A stretch of DNA of 55,510 bases from a bacterium (GTDB lineage Bacteria > Vulcanimicrobiota > Xenobia > Xenobiales > JADMJV01), in contig JAFEBA010000080.1 in NCBI GenBank assembly GCA_018266105.1, positions 1-55,510 of the forward strand. The letters run 5' to 3'. A model generated the notes under the pieces. It had not been told where the DNA came from and ran no database searches. It saw nothing but the letters and a program-made list of their open reading frames with translations. Shown one piece after another: positions 48,522 through 55,510 of the stretch; the first letter of the stretch is position 1, and every line of letters starts with the position of its first letter. The translations under genes and the position numbers were made by a program.

Positions 48522-49466
48522 ATGCAAGAACTGATCGAAGAACTTTACCATCGCTATTTACCGATACGCGAGGGCAAGCTGGCGGATTATATCCCTGAGC
48601 TCGCTAAAGCCAATCCTGACTCATTTGGCATCAGCCTGGTGACGGCCCAGGGGCAGTGCTACGAAGTCGGCGATTGCGGACGTAAGTTTACCATCCAGTC
48701 TATTTCCAAGCCTTTTGTTTATGGAATCGCTTTGGAAGACTTTGGCCGCGAGGAGGTGCTCAGGCGAGTCGGAGTGGAGCCGACGGGGGATGCCTTTAAT
48801 TCCATTATTCGTCTGGATGAGGCCTCCAAGAGACCCTACAATCCGATGGTGAACGCTGGAGCCATCGCCACCAGCAACTTGATTGCCGGGGCCAGTCCGG
48901 CTGATCGTCTCAATCGGCTAATGGCCGTTTTTGCAGCCTATGTGGGGCACGAAGTCAACCCGGACATGGCCGTATTTCTCTCGGAGCGTTCCACCGGCCA
49001 CCGCAATCGAGCCATCGCTCATTTGATGCTTAACTTTCGGATGATTGGCCCCAATGTGGACGAGATTTTGGACCTCTACTTTCAGCAGTGCTCATTGCTG
49101 GTCACCTCCAGCGACCTGGCCTGGATGGCAGCCACACTGGCCAATGGCGGCGTCAACCCGGGCAGCGGAGTGCGGGCCTTGCCGCGCCAGTATGTGCGTG
49201 ACCTGCTCTCGGTCATGTTCACCTGCGGACTCTATGATTTCTCAGGAGAGTGGGCATACCGCGTGGGATTGCCGGCCAAGAGCGGAGTGGGTGGGGGAAT
49301 GCTGGCGGTGGCTCCCGGCAGGTTGGGTATCGGAGTCTATAGTCCTCTGCTGGATGAGCGAGGTACCAGTGTGCGCGCCATCCGCGTCTGCCAGGAATTA
49401 TCCAGCCGGCTCGGGCTGCACGTTTTTGATCAGACCGAGAGCATTTTGTCGGAGAGCGGGTCGTAA
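48522..49466 (+). CDS. glsA: Glutaminase, serine-dependent type
   Basis: Hydrolyses glutamine to glutamate and ammonia. The 314-residue protein is of the beta-lactamase-like glutaminase family, with the nucleophile Ser-x-x-Lys in IQSISKPFVYGIAL (about residues 62-75), the Tyr/Asn block PYNPMVNAGAI, and the late KSGVGGGMLAVAPGRLGIGVYSP block. The ATG chosen begins the family's N-terminal helix; a longer frame upstream lacks homology. Its 3' end overlaps the convergent AAA-protease gene by 37 nt. Together with the NAD-glutamate dehydrogenase at the left end it would supply ammonia and 2-oxoglutarate from glutamine. Confidence 0.95.
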   Translation: MQELIEELYHRYLPIREGKLADYIPELAKANPDSFGISLVTAQGQCYEVGDCGRKFTIQSISKPFVYGIALEDFGREEVLRRVGVEPTGDAFNSIIRLDEASKRPYNPMVNAGAIATSNLIAGASPADRLNRLMAVFAAYVGHEVNPDMAVFLSERSTGHRNRAIAHLMLNFRMIGPNVDEILDLYFQQCSLLVTSSDLAWMAATLANGGVNPGSGVRALPRQYVRDLLSVMFTCGLYDFSGEWAYRVGLPAKSGVGGGMLAVAPGRLGIGVYSPLLDERGTSVRAIRVCQELSSRLGLHVFDQTESILSESGS

Positions 49467-50992
49467 ATTGCAGGGGGCTTCGGTTTGAGCGAATCCATCT
49501 CTCGTCCCACCCAGTTTTGCAGTTTTTCCACCAGTTCCGGGCGGTCTTTTTCCCAGCCTTTGATGTAGTCCAGCAGGTCCTGGCCGCCCACGCAGAGGGC
49601 CTCGGGATTGTTGCGCTGGGCCACGATCCTGGCGGCGTAGTCTTCGATCATGGGTCGGTAAAAATTCACAATACTGGCCGCAACGCTGTCGGCCGCTTTG
49701 GTGAAACGGTCTTCATCCTCTTCGGCCAGCCGCAGGCTATTGCCGGCCAGGGCCAGATTGGGGTTGAAGGGACCCAGTTGCTGGCCCATGCCTTTCAGGC
49801 GAACGGCTTCCTGAGTCAGGCGCGTGGCGTTCCGAATATCGTCGGCCGGTCCAGCCGTGAGCTGGCCACCTCCACACTGGTTTTCAGCGGCGCGGCCGGC
49901 CAGATTGGAGGCCACTTCGGCGAAATAGGACTCGAAGCTGGAGATCGGGTTCTTGGAGTTCTTCAGGAACACGGCCGCGTTGGCACCGCCACGAGGTGCG
50001 AAGCTGACGCTGTCGATGGCCTGAGGCAGATGCTCCGGGTGAGCAGTGCGTTCGGCCAGCTGGGTGAAAAGGTGGCGCACCACCACGTGGCCGAGTTCGT
50101 GACAGACCGTGACCCGGAAGTTGGCATCGTCCAGGGTGACGGGCCCGGCCGGACCGAAGACCTTGTCCAGGCGGGCCTGACGACCCGACCGGGCGGTTAG
50201 AGAGCCGGTGGGGGCGGCTTTTTGCAGCAGACCCACCAGCTGACTGATCTGGTCGCCGCCAGTGGCTTCCGCCATTTCTTCCAGCGACCCAGGATCGGCT
50301 TGAATGTTGAATCGACGACACAGGCTTTGGAGAATATCCAGGCGTTCTTCGGGTCCAGACGGGGTCTGCACGTCCACCCGGTTAAACAGCTCGGTCGCCT
50401 CCCGGTCGATGATCTCGGGCCGGCTGCTGGTGGCCACCACCACCACGTTGGGGGTGTTGCGCATGGCCTGGCACAGACTGGCCAGCAGTTCGTGCTGACG
50501 AGCACTGATTTCCCCTGCCTCGCTGCTGCGCACCCGGGCCGCCAGGTCCAGGTCTTCCAGGGCCAGCACGCTCACTCCGTGAGGGCTCTGGCTGGCCAAC
50601 TGGCTGGCTTCGGCGAAATAGGCCTGCAAATCCTGAGGGCTCTTCAGGTCGGCTCCCTCGACTCCCAGCGTGGACACATTGCTCCAGGCCAGGTCACCGG
50701 CCAGCGCGCGCACCAAAGTGGTCTTGCCCGCCCCTGAGTTGCCCGCCAGGAGAATGGGCCAGGGTTTATGGTTTTCTTGAATTTGCTGGATAAAGTTGTT
50801 CAGGCCTTGCCGGGCGGCTGGCTGTCCTCCCAGAGACTTCAGTCCCAGATGGCGCGGATCCACGAGATGGGTGCCGGGCAGGTTGAGAGGCCCGAGTTGA
50901 ACCAGATCCAGTGGTGCCCCGGCCGAAGGCGCCGGACCCGGCGTGGCGGGTGAGGATAAAGGCTGGATAAACGCCTGACTCTGGATCTTCAC
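49430..50992 (-). CDS. FtsH-like AAA-M41 metalloprotease lacking the membrane anchor
   Basis: A 520-residue protein with the AAA and M41 parts of FtsH but no N-terminal membrane segments, so it is probably soluble. Walker A is GNSGAGKT (about residues 84-91), Walker B VLALEDLD (about 142-149), and the AAA sensor block is VVVVATSSRPEIID. The zinc site HELGH is at residues 298-302 and the third ligand Asp lies in GPADDIRNAT near 385, within the FtsH-type AGRAAENQCGGGQLTAG stretch. The first 50 residues are Pro/Ala-rich. The start is uncertain: this GTG begins the chain after the shared divergent region, longer frames run into it. Divergent from the EF-hand gene. Confidence 0.87.
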   Translation of the reverse strand: MKIQSQAFIQPLSSPATPGPAPSAGAPLDLVQLGPLNLPGTHLVDPRHLGLKSLGGQPAARQGLNNFIQQIQENHKPWPILLAGNSGAGKTTLVRALAGDLAWSNVSTLGVEGADLKSPQDLQAYFAEASQLASQSPHGVSVLALEDLDLAARVRSSEAGEISARQHELLASLCQAMRNTPNVVVVATSSRPEIIDREATELFNRVDVQTPSGPEERLDILQSLCRRFNIQADPGSLEEMAEATGGDQISQLVGLLQKAAPTGSLTARSGRQARLDKVFGPAGPVTLDDANFRVTVCHELGHVVVRHLFTQLAERTAHPEHLPQAIDSVSFAPRGGANAAVFLKNSKNPISSFESYFAEVASNLAGRAAENQCGGGQLTAGPADDIRNATRLTQEAVRLKGMGQQLGPFNPNLALAGNSLRLAEEDEDRFTKAADSVAASIVNFYRPMIEDYAARIVAQRNNPEALCVGGQDLLDYIKGWEKDRPELVEKLQNWVGREMDSLKPKPPAIYDPLSDKMLSV

Positions 50993-51141
50993 CCGAAGAA
51001 TGTAGATGGTAGCGCTGAAAAGTCCCTGAATAGTGAGCTGGCGAAGAGTACCCAAAGCTTTTACAAAGCGGTTACCTGGTGTCGATATACTTTCCAGCCC
51101 TCCCCGTGATAACCATGGTATATACACCGGGAGGTCAGCAA

Positions 51142-51828
51142 ATGGCAGTTAATATCACTAACTTCAATCAGCAAGCCCTCGACCAGCAGATGTACATCAA
51201 TTCGATGCGCCGCGCCCAAATGATGAGCGGCTTTCAGGGCCCGGGATTCTGCCCGTCTCAGCCCCCTTACTGGCAGCAGGGTCACGGCAATCTGCCTTAT
51301 GCTCAGGTTGGAGATGGCGGTTTCTTAGGATTGCAGCCTCGCGGCGGATACGGTCTTGACCTGAACGGCAACGGTCGCTATGACGCAGGCCAGGACGGAG
51401 TGCTGGCGATGGATCTCAACCACGACGGCCGAATCGACCGTTCCGAGATCGAGGGCAGCCGCCGTCGTTTGATGTCGATGGGTGGGAACTACGATTTCAA
51501 TGGTGACGGTAAGGTCGGCCTCTTTGAGCGAATTCAGGGTCGGGCCTATTCTCGGGAGATGCGCGCTCGCGACCAGGACGGCGACGGTCGTCTCTCGCAG
51601 TGGGAGTTCGCTCAGGCGGGAGGCCGGGTGCTGGTGGACCAGAACCGTGACGGCAACTTCCAGCCTTGGGAGCAGCACAGCCCCTACAACTTCCCGACCC
51701 CCGGTTTCGGTCGTGGTTCCATCGGAACCGTGGACCCCTTCTTTAACTACACCGGCGTCAATCATCGGGGCAATGTCTGGGGGGGCGGATTCCCTGGGGG
51801 CGGTTTCCCCGGCGGCGTCTACTACTAA
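51142..51828 (+). CDS. EF-hand calcium-binding protein
   Basis: A 228-residue protein with about five EF-hand-type calcium loops: DLNGNGRYD (near residue 81), DLNHDGRIDRSE (near 97), DFNGDGKVG (near 118), DQDGDGRLSQWE (near 141) and DQNRDGNFQPWE (near 163). Each keeps the Asp/Asn ligands at positions 1, 3, 5 and often the Glu at 12, except the first and third, which lack the position-12 acid. The N-terminal 70 residues are Gln/Met-rich and the C-terminus is Gly-rich (GGGFPGGGFPGG). No signal peptide is seen. A GGGAGG ribosome binding site precedes the ATG by 7 nt. Divergent from the FtsH-like protease, with which it may be co-regulated. Confidence 0.85.
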   Translation: MAVNITNFNQQALDQQMYINSMRRAQMMSGFQGPGFCPSQPPYWQQGHGNLPYAQVGDGGFLGLQPRGGYGLDLNGNGRYDAGQDGVLAMDLNHDGRIDRSEIEGSRRRLMSMGGNYDFNGDGKVGLFERIQGRAYSREMRARDQDGDGRLSQWEFAQAGGRVLVDQNRDGNFQPWEQHSPYNFPTPGFGRGSIGTVDPFFNYTGVNHRGNVWGGGFPGGGFPGGVYY

Positions 51829-51834
51829 GCTCTT

Positions 51835-52548
51835 TTGGTTTCGATAGAACGCCACGGGTCCGTGGCTCTGCTGCGAATGCAGCGGGGGCGGGCCCGCAAT
51901 GCTTTAAGTCTGGAGTTGATCGATCATCTGCAGACTTCGCTGAAGGCCTGTGAAGATTCGGCCTGTTTGGTCTTGGCGGGTTCAGATGGTGTCTTCTGTG
52001 CCGGGGCCGATTTGCGCGAGAGAGTTGCTCTCAGTCCCGATCAAAGGACCCAACATACCCACCGGATTGTGGATCTGTGCGATCAACTGGAGGCCTTTCC
52101 GGTACCCGTGGCGGCCTGGATTGAGGGAGCCTGTCTGGCTGGCGGATTGGAGCTGGCTCTGGCCTGTGACGTACGTTTCGCGGCCGAAGGTTCTTTCTTC
52201 GGGTTTCCCGAGGTCGGTCTGGGGATTTTCCCAGGTGCCGACGGGCCACTCCGTCTGACTCGTTTGCTGGGGCCAGGCCGGGCCGCCCGCCTGCTCTATT
52301 CCGGGCAGCGCATCGGATTCGCTGAGGCTCAGGCTTTGGGCCTGGTGGAATCGGGCGATCCGATGGGCTGGGCCAGGTCGGTCAGCGCCAATTCGATGTT
52401 GGCGGTGAGGTCCTTGAAGTCGGCTTTGCGCGCCAGTCGTGATCTTGCGTGGGAAGAGGCTCGGGCTACCGTTCGGAGCTTTCGCGAACCGTTGGACGCT
52501 TCACCCGAATACGAGTCGGCCCTGGCAGCTTTTCAAGCCAGGGCCTGA
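51835..52548 (+). CDS. Enoyl-CoA hydratase/isomerase-family protein
   Basis: A 237-residue crotonase-fold protein. The CoA-binding and oxyanion-hole blocks are ARNALSLELIDHL, DGVFCAGADLRE (about residues 49-60) and IEGACLAGGLELALACDVRFAA (about 95-115). The usual catalytic acids are visible only in part (a Glu in EVGLGIFPG). Many members act on enoyl-CoA, others on unrelated acyl-CoA substrates. The start is a TTG, 6 nt after the EF-hand stop; no better codon lies before the conserved block. Two bases separate its stop from the convergent channel gene. Confidence 0.87.
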   Translation: MVSIERHGSVALLRMQRGRARNALSLELIDHLQTSLKACEDSACLVLAGSDGVFCAGADLRERVALSPDQRTQHTHRIVDLCDQLEAFPVPVAAWIEGACLAGGLELALACDVRFAAEGSFFGFPEVGLGIFPGADGPLRLTRLLGPGRAARLLYSGQRIGFAEAQALGLVESGDPMGWARSVSANSMLAVRSLKSALRASRDLAWEEARATVRSFREPLDASPEYESALAAFQARA

Positions 52549-52550
52549 TC

Positions 52551-53930
52551 TCAGCATTCTGAGTCGCCCTCAATTCCAAAAAGCAGATCTCCTTTTTCCA
52601 GCACGCAGTCTTGCGGGTTAATGCGAATGGCTCCTTGCCCGCGCCGGACGGCGATGGGAATCACTCCCTTTTCCGCTCGGGCAGCCTGAAGAATGGTCAC
52701 GAATTGCTTGCCGATCCAGCTCTCCTCCAGAGCCAGCGGCAGAATGCGAGCGCCGCTGCTGGGGTGCAGCAAGTTTTGAAAGATTCGGGCCTGACCGGCG
52801 TCGATGGCGGCCTGAGCTAACAGGCTGCCGGAAAGCTCGCCTGAAAGCACCACTTCATTGATGCCACCCAGTCTGAGGTGCGGCTCCGATTCGGAGCTGG
52901 AAAGCTCGGCGCAGGAAAGGATTTTGGGGCAGAGTTTTTCGATCGTAAGCGCTGCCAGCACAGTGCGCGCGTCGGCGTCCTGAGGGTTTCGGCCTCCGGT
53001 GCGATCGGACATGATCAGCGCCACTTCGGCTCGCTCCAGTCCGGCCCGCTGCAGAGCCGCGATGCGGGTGAAATCATCGCGCACGAAGCGCACCCGCCGC
53101 GGAAAGGGCAGAAACGAGAGATTAGGGGGATCCTCCAGTTCGCTGACCACTACAAAGTCTTTGTTCTTGAATTTGGGGTGGGACTGAAGTTCCTTGAGGG
53201 TGACCGCCACCCCGGAATTCCAGCCACAAATCAGCACGTGATCGGTAAGTTCGTTGAGCAACAGGCCTTCCAAGAAACTGCCTCCTCGTTTGATGCGTTC
53301 TGTAACCATGGCTGAAACCGAGCCGGTCAGGAAAGAAAAGAACGCCACCCCTGAAAAAATCAGCATGAGGGCCGTCAGCTTGCCACCAATGGTGGGAGGG
53401 AACTGATCGACCCATTGGTTGGAGAGAAAACTGAAGATGGCGCTCCAGAATGCGGTGACGACGCCCTGCAAGGAGAAGCCGTAGGTGGCCGTCAGTCCCA
53501 GGGTGCCGACCAGAACGGCCGCGGCCAGCAGCACGATCACTCCCAGGGATTGGACGGTGCGGGTTCCGGCCGGCAGCGAGTAGATCTTGACGATTCGAAC
53601 CAATCGCAGAATCCGGAACAGCCGGATGACGCGCAGCCCGGCGCCCAGCCGGAAGATTTGCAGACCTGGCAAGATGGCCAGGATGTCCAGCCAGCAATCC
53701 TTGAGGAAGGTGCGAAACTCGTCCGAGGCCATATAGCGTATGGTCAACTCGACAATAAACAGGGCGGTGATGACCATTTGAGCCCCGACCACCTGTCGAT
53801 ACTGCACGCTGCCCGGTCGTACCAGGGCCTCTTCTCCCAGCAGCACCACCGACACCAGGATGAGCAAAAAGATCGGTAGCTCAAACCACAGGTGGCCCAC
53901 GGTGCGCCGGCACCATTCCCGAAAACGCAT
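52551..53930 (-). CDS. Six-segment voltage-sensor channel with RCK domain
   Basis: A 459-residue membrane protein of the voltage-gated channel fold. Hydrophobic segments lie near residues 15-35, 48-66, 78-92, 98-118, 130-150 and 183-208. The fourth is a text-book voltage sensor with Arg100, 103, 106, 109, 112 and Lys115 at every third place. The pore loop (about 157-180) lacks the TVGYGD filter: the corresponding stretch reads SFLSNQWVDQFPPT, so potassium selectivity is doubtful. The cytoplasmic part begins with a TrkA-N/RCK fold (HVLICGWNSGVAV near residue 231) and ends with a TrkA-C-like block (near 380-455). It is followed 1 nt upstream by the end of the cysNC gene, in the same direction. 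Confidence 0.85.
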   Translation of the reverse strand: MRFREWCRRTVGHLWFELPIFLLILVSVVLLGEEALVRPGSVQYRQVVGAQMVITALFIVELTIRYMASDEFRTFLKDCWLDILAILPGLQIFRLGAGLRVIRLFRILRLVRIVKIYSLPAGTRTVQSLGVIVLLAAAVLVGTLGLTATYGFSLQGVVTAFWSAIFSFLSNQWVDQFPPTIGGKLTALMLIFSGVAFFSFLTGSVSAMVTERIKRGGSFLEGLLLNELTDHVLICGWNSGVAVTLKELQSHPKFKNKDFVVVSELEDPPNLSFLPFPRRVRFVRDDFTRIAALQRAGLERAEVALIMSDRTGGRNPQDADARTVLAALTIEKLCPKILSCAELSSSESEPHLRLGGINEVVLSGELSGSLLAQAAIDAGQARIFQNLLHPSSGARILPLALEESWIGKQFVTILQAARAEKGVIPIAVRRGQGAIRINPQDCVLEKGDLLFGIEGDSEC

Positions 53931-55510
53931 CAGCCCGGCTTCGACGAGGAAAGGATTTGCCTTGTTTCTAGCAGAGCCATCAATTGTTCTAGAGATTCCT
54001 CCAGCGTTTGCAGGGGCAGGTACAATTCCGGATGGAGGGGGGGCTGATAAGGCGAAGATATACCCGTAAATTCGGCCAGTTCGCCTCGTTGTGCGCGCGC
54101 GTAAAGTCCCTTGGGATCACGGCGAATGCACTCTTCCAGAGGGCAGTCCACAAAGATTTCAAAGAACCGACCGTCCTCGATCTTTTGGCGTGCCTGCAGT
54201 CGGTCCTCGGCGAAAGGCGAGATGAAGCTGGCCAGCACGATGTTGCCCTGCTCGAAGGCCAGACGGGCCAGTTCGGCCGCCCGGCGCACATTCTCCTTGC
54301 GGGCGGCCGCACTGAAGGGCAGATCGGAATTCAGCCCGTGACGGAGATTGTCACCATCCAGACTGAAGGTCCGGCAGCCTCTTTCAAAGAGCCGTCTCTC
54401 CAGAGCCTCGGAAAGGCTGGATTTGCCTGAAGCTGAGAGTCCCGTGAACCAGAGCACAGCCGCCAGGTGGCCCTGGCGTTGCTCTCGTTCAGCGCGGGGG
54501 ATGGTGGAGTGATAGGGGAAGACTCGCTTGGGTTGTTCGGGGTCCGAAGCGGATCCACGGATCATCCCGGCGGCAACGGTTTGATGGGTGTGAGGATCCA
54601 CCAGGGCCAGGCTTCCGGTCTCCCGGTTGCGGTCATAAGGGTCGAAAAAGATGGCCTCGTTGCAGAGCAAGCGGACTCTTCCGATCTGGTTGAGTTCCAG
54701 CCTATCCGAGGCTCGCCGGTGCAGGCTGTCCACGTCCAGTTGGTAATGCACATGCTCCACCAGGCAGCGGATCTTACGGGTGGTGTGAAGCAGCCAGTAG
54801 GGGGACTGCAGGCGCAACGGTTGGGTATCGGTCCAGCAAAGATTGACGTCCAGCCGGGTGGCTCGTTCGGGTTGATTGGCGGGCCGTGCTAAGGTCGTGC
54901 CGCGTGCGGCCTCGCGTTCGTCCTCCAGGGCAATCAGAACCGATTGCCCGGCCTGAGCCTCCTGCAAGGGACCGTCCGGGCCCTGAATCTCTCGAATTCT
55001 GCTGGTTGTCTCGGCCGGCAGCAGCACCACATTCTCGCCCGTGCGAATTCGGCCGGATTGGATGCGCCCGGCCAGGCAGCGCAGATCTTGATGAGGCCGG
55101 ACCACGCATTGCACGGCCATGCGAAAGTCCAACTGGTTTTGCAAGTTGCCCAGATGCACATGCTGCAGGTGATGCAGCAGGGTGGGTCCATCATACCAGT
55201 CCATCGATTCACTTCTGTGCACTACGTTATCGCCTTCCAGGGCGCTGACGGGAATGGAAACGATGCTGGGGATCTTCAGGCGTTCGGTATAGGCGTAGAA
55301 CTCTCGGCAGATGGAATCAAAAACGGCCTGGGCGTAGCCCACGGCATCCATCTTGTTGACGGCCAGCACAATCTGAGGCACGCCCAGCAGTGAGCAGATC
55401 AGGGTGTGGCGGCGAGTCTGAGTGGTCAGACCTTTCCGTGCGTCCACGAGCAGCACGGCCAGATGGGCGGTACTGGCCCCGGTCAGCATATTGCGCGTGT
55501 ACTGCTCGTG
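53930..55510 (-). CDS. cysNC: Sulfate adenylyltransferase subunit 1 / APS kinase fusion (5' end off window)
   Basis: The 527 codons visible are the 3' part of a CysN-CysC fusion. The start lies beyond the right edge; the first residues here are HEQYTRNMLTGAS, the GTPase switch region. The GTPase part shows AVLLVDARKG and VNKMD (NKxD motif), followed by an EF-Tu-like barrel to about residue 330. The APS kinase part (about 345-527) begins WFTGLSASGKSSL with a P-loop and continues RTFSLDGDNLRHGLN. The enzyme activates sulfate to APS and then phosphorylates it to PAPS for sulfur assimilation or sulfation. Its stop overlaps the channel gene's start by one base. Confidence 0.94.
   Translation of the reverse strand, partial: HEQYTRNMLTGASTAHLAVLLVDARKGLTTQTRRHTLICSLLGVPQIVLAVNKMDAVGYAQAVFDSICREFYAYTERLKIPSIVSIPVSALEGDNVVHRSESMDWYDGPTLLHHLQHVHLGNLQNQLDFRMAVQCVVRPHQDLRCLAGRIQSGRIRTGENVVLLPAETTSRIREIQGPDGPLQEAQAGQSVLIALEDEREAARGTTLARPANQPERATRLDVNLCWTDTQPLRLQSPYWLLHTTRKIRCLVEHVHYQLDVDSLHRRASDRLELNQIGRVRLLCNEAIFFDPYDRNRETGSLALVDPHTHQTVAAGMIRGSASDPEQPKRVFPYHSTIPRAEREQRQGHLAAVLWFTGLSASGKSSLSEALERRLFERGCRTFSLDGDNLRHGLNSDLPFSAAARKENVRRAAELARLAFEQGNIVLASFISPFAEDRLQARQKIEDGRFFEIFVDCPLEECIRRDPKGLYARAQRGELAEFTGISSPYQPPLHPELYLPLQTLEESLEQLMALLETRQILSSSKPG

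Noticed and set aside
1..55510. tRNA, rRNA, CRISPR arrays and insertion sequences
   Set aside because: No cloverleaf-like segment, rRNA-like conserved stretch, regularly spaced repeat or transposase frame was recognised on reading the gaps and frames; a tool-based search (tRNAscan, barrnap, CRISPR finder) was not possible.

Overview
The window is a densely packed bacterial chromosome segment with roughly 60% G+C by eye. It holds about 50 protein genes, most of them in short overlapping operons, and I saw no rRNA, tRNA, CRISPR array or insertion sequence. A secretin-type NolW domain protein, lipoproteins with lipoboxes, an ECF sigma/anti-sigma pair, a type IV prepilin signal and a quinone-type PyrD suggest a free-living, two-membrane, respiring bacterium. 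The gene mixture (large NAD-GDH, scpA-scpB, PIN/TRAM protein next to ispD, pyrBICDEF, type I PKS) does not point to a well-studied phylum. A poorly characterised lineage such as Eremiobacterota/Xenobia is a guess, not a result.

Layout. 1-3.0 kb: the end of a large NAD-glutamate dehydrogenase, then a zinc-type anti-sigma factor, an ECF sigma factor and a small hypothetical gene. 3.0-7.1 kb: a LuxR-type response regulator faces away from an M50 protease-scpA-scpB-acetyltransferase operon. 7.1-8.0 kb: a 43-residue glycine-rich peptide gene, two stacked terminators and a 202-residue acidic protein. 8.0-17.2 kb: a compact biosynthetic locus with a SAM methyltransferase converging on a free-standing condensation-domain protein, a fully reducing type I polyketide synthase (KS-AT-DH-ER-KR-ACP) and a GNAT protein. 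17.2-17.8 kb: two converging copies of an undescribed element of about 135 nt, each with a 10-codon reading frame, a hairpin and a Rho-independent terminator. This is the most unusual part of the window.

17.8-30 kb: an LLM-family oxidoreductase, a small secreted protein with a possibly leaderless message, small membrane and SGNH proteins, a tandem universal stress protein, a prepilin/polytopic/zinc-ribbon fusion, a PAS-GGDEF-EAL protein, a lone hydantoinase-B-like protein, then PIN/TRAM-IspD and Nudix genes. 30-35 kb: a proline/glycine-rich 673-residue protein and two lipoproteins. 35-41 kb: a VOC protein, an MFS transporter, RluD, a small Cys protein, a rhomboid protease, a NolW/secretin-fragment protein and ComM.

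41-46.4 kb: a complete pyrB-I-C-D-E-F operon for the later steps of UMP synthesis (carAB is not here). A 32-residue lysine-rich micropeptide gene and two hairpins precede it, one of them pairing the pyrB Shine-Dalgarno sequence. 46.5-55.5 kb: a small secreted protein, an SGNH esterase, a protein of three tail-collar repeats, glutaminase, a membrane-anchor-less FtsH-like protease opposite an EF-hand protein, an enoyl-CoA hydratase-like protein, a voltage-sensor channel with an RCK domain but no recognisable potassium selectivity filter, and the 3' part of a CysN-CysC fusion running off the right edge.
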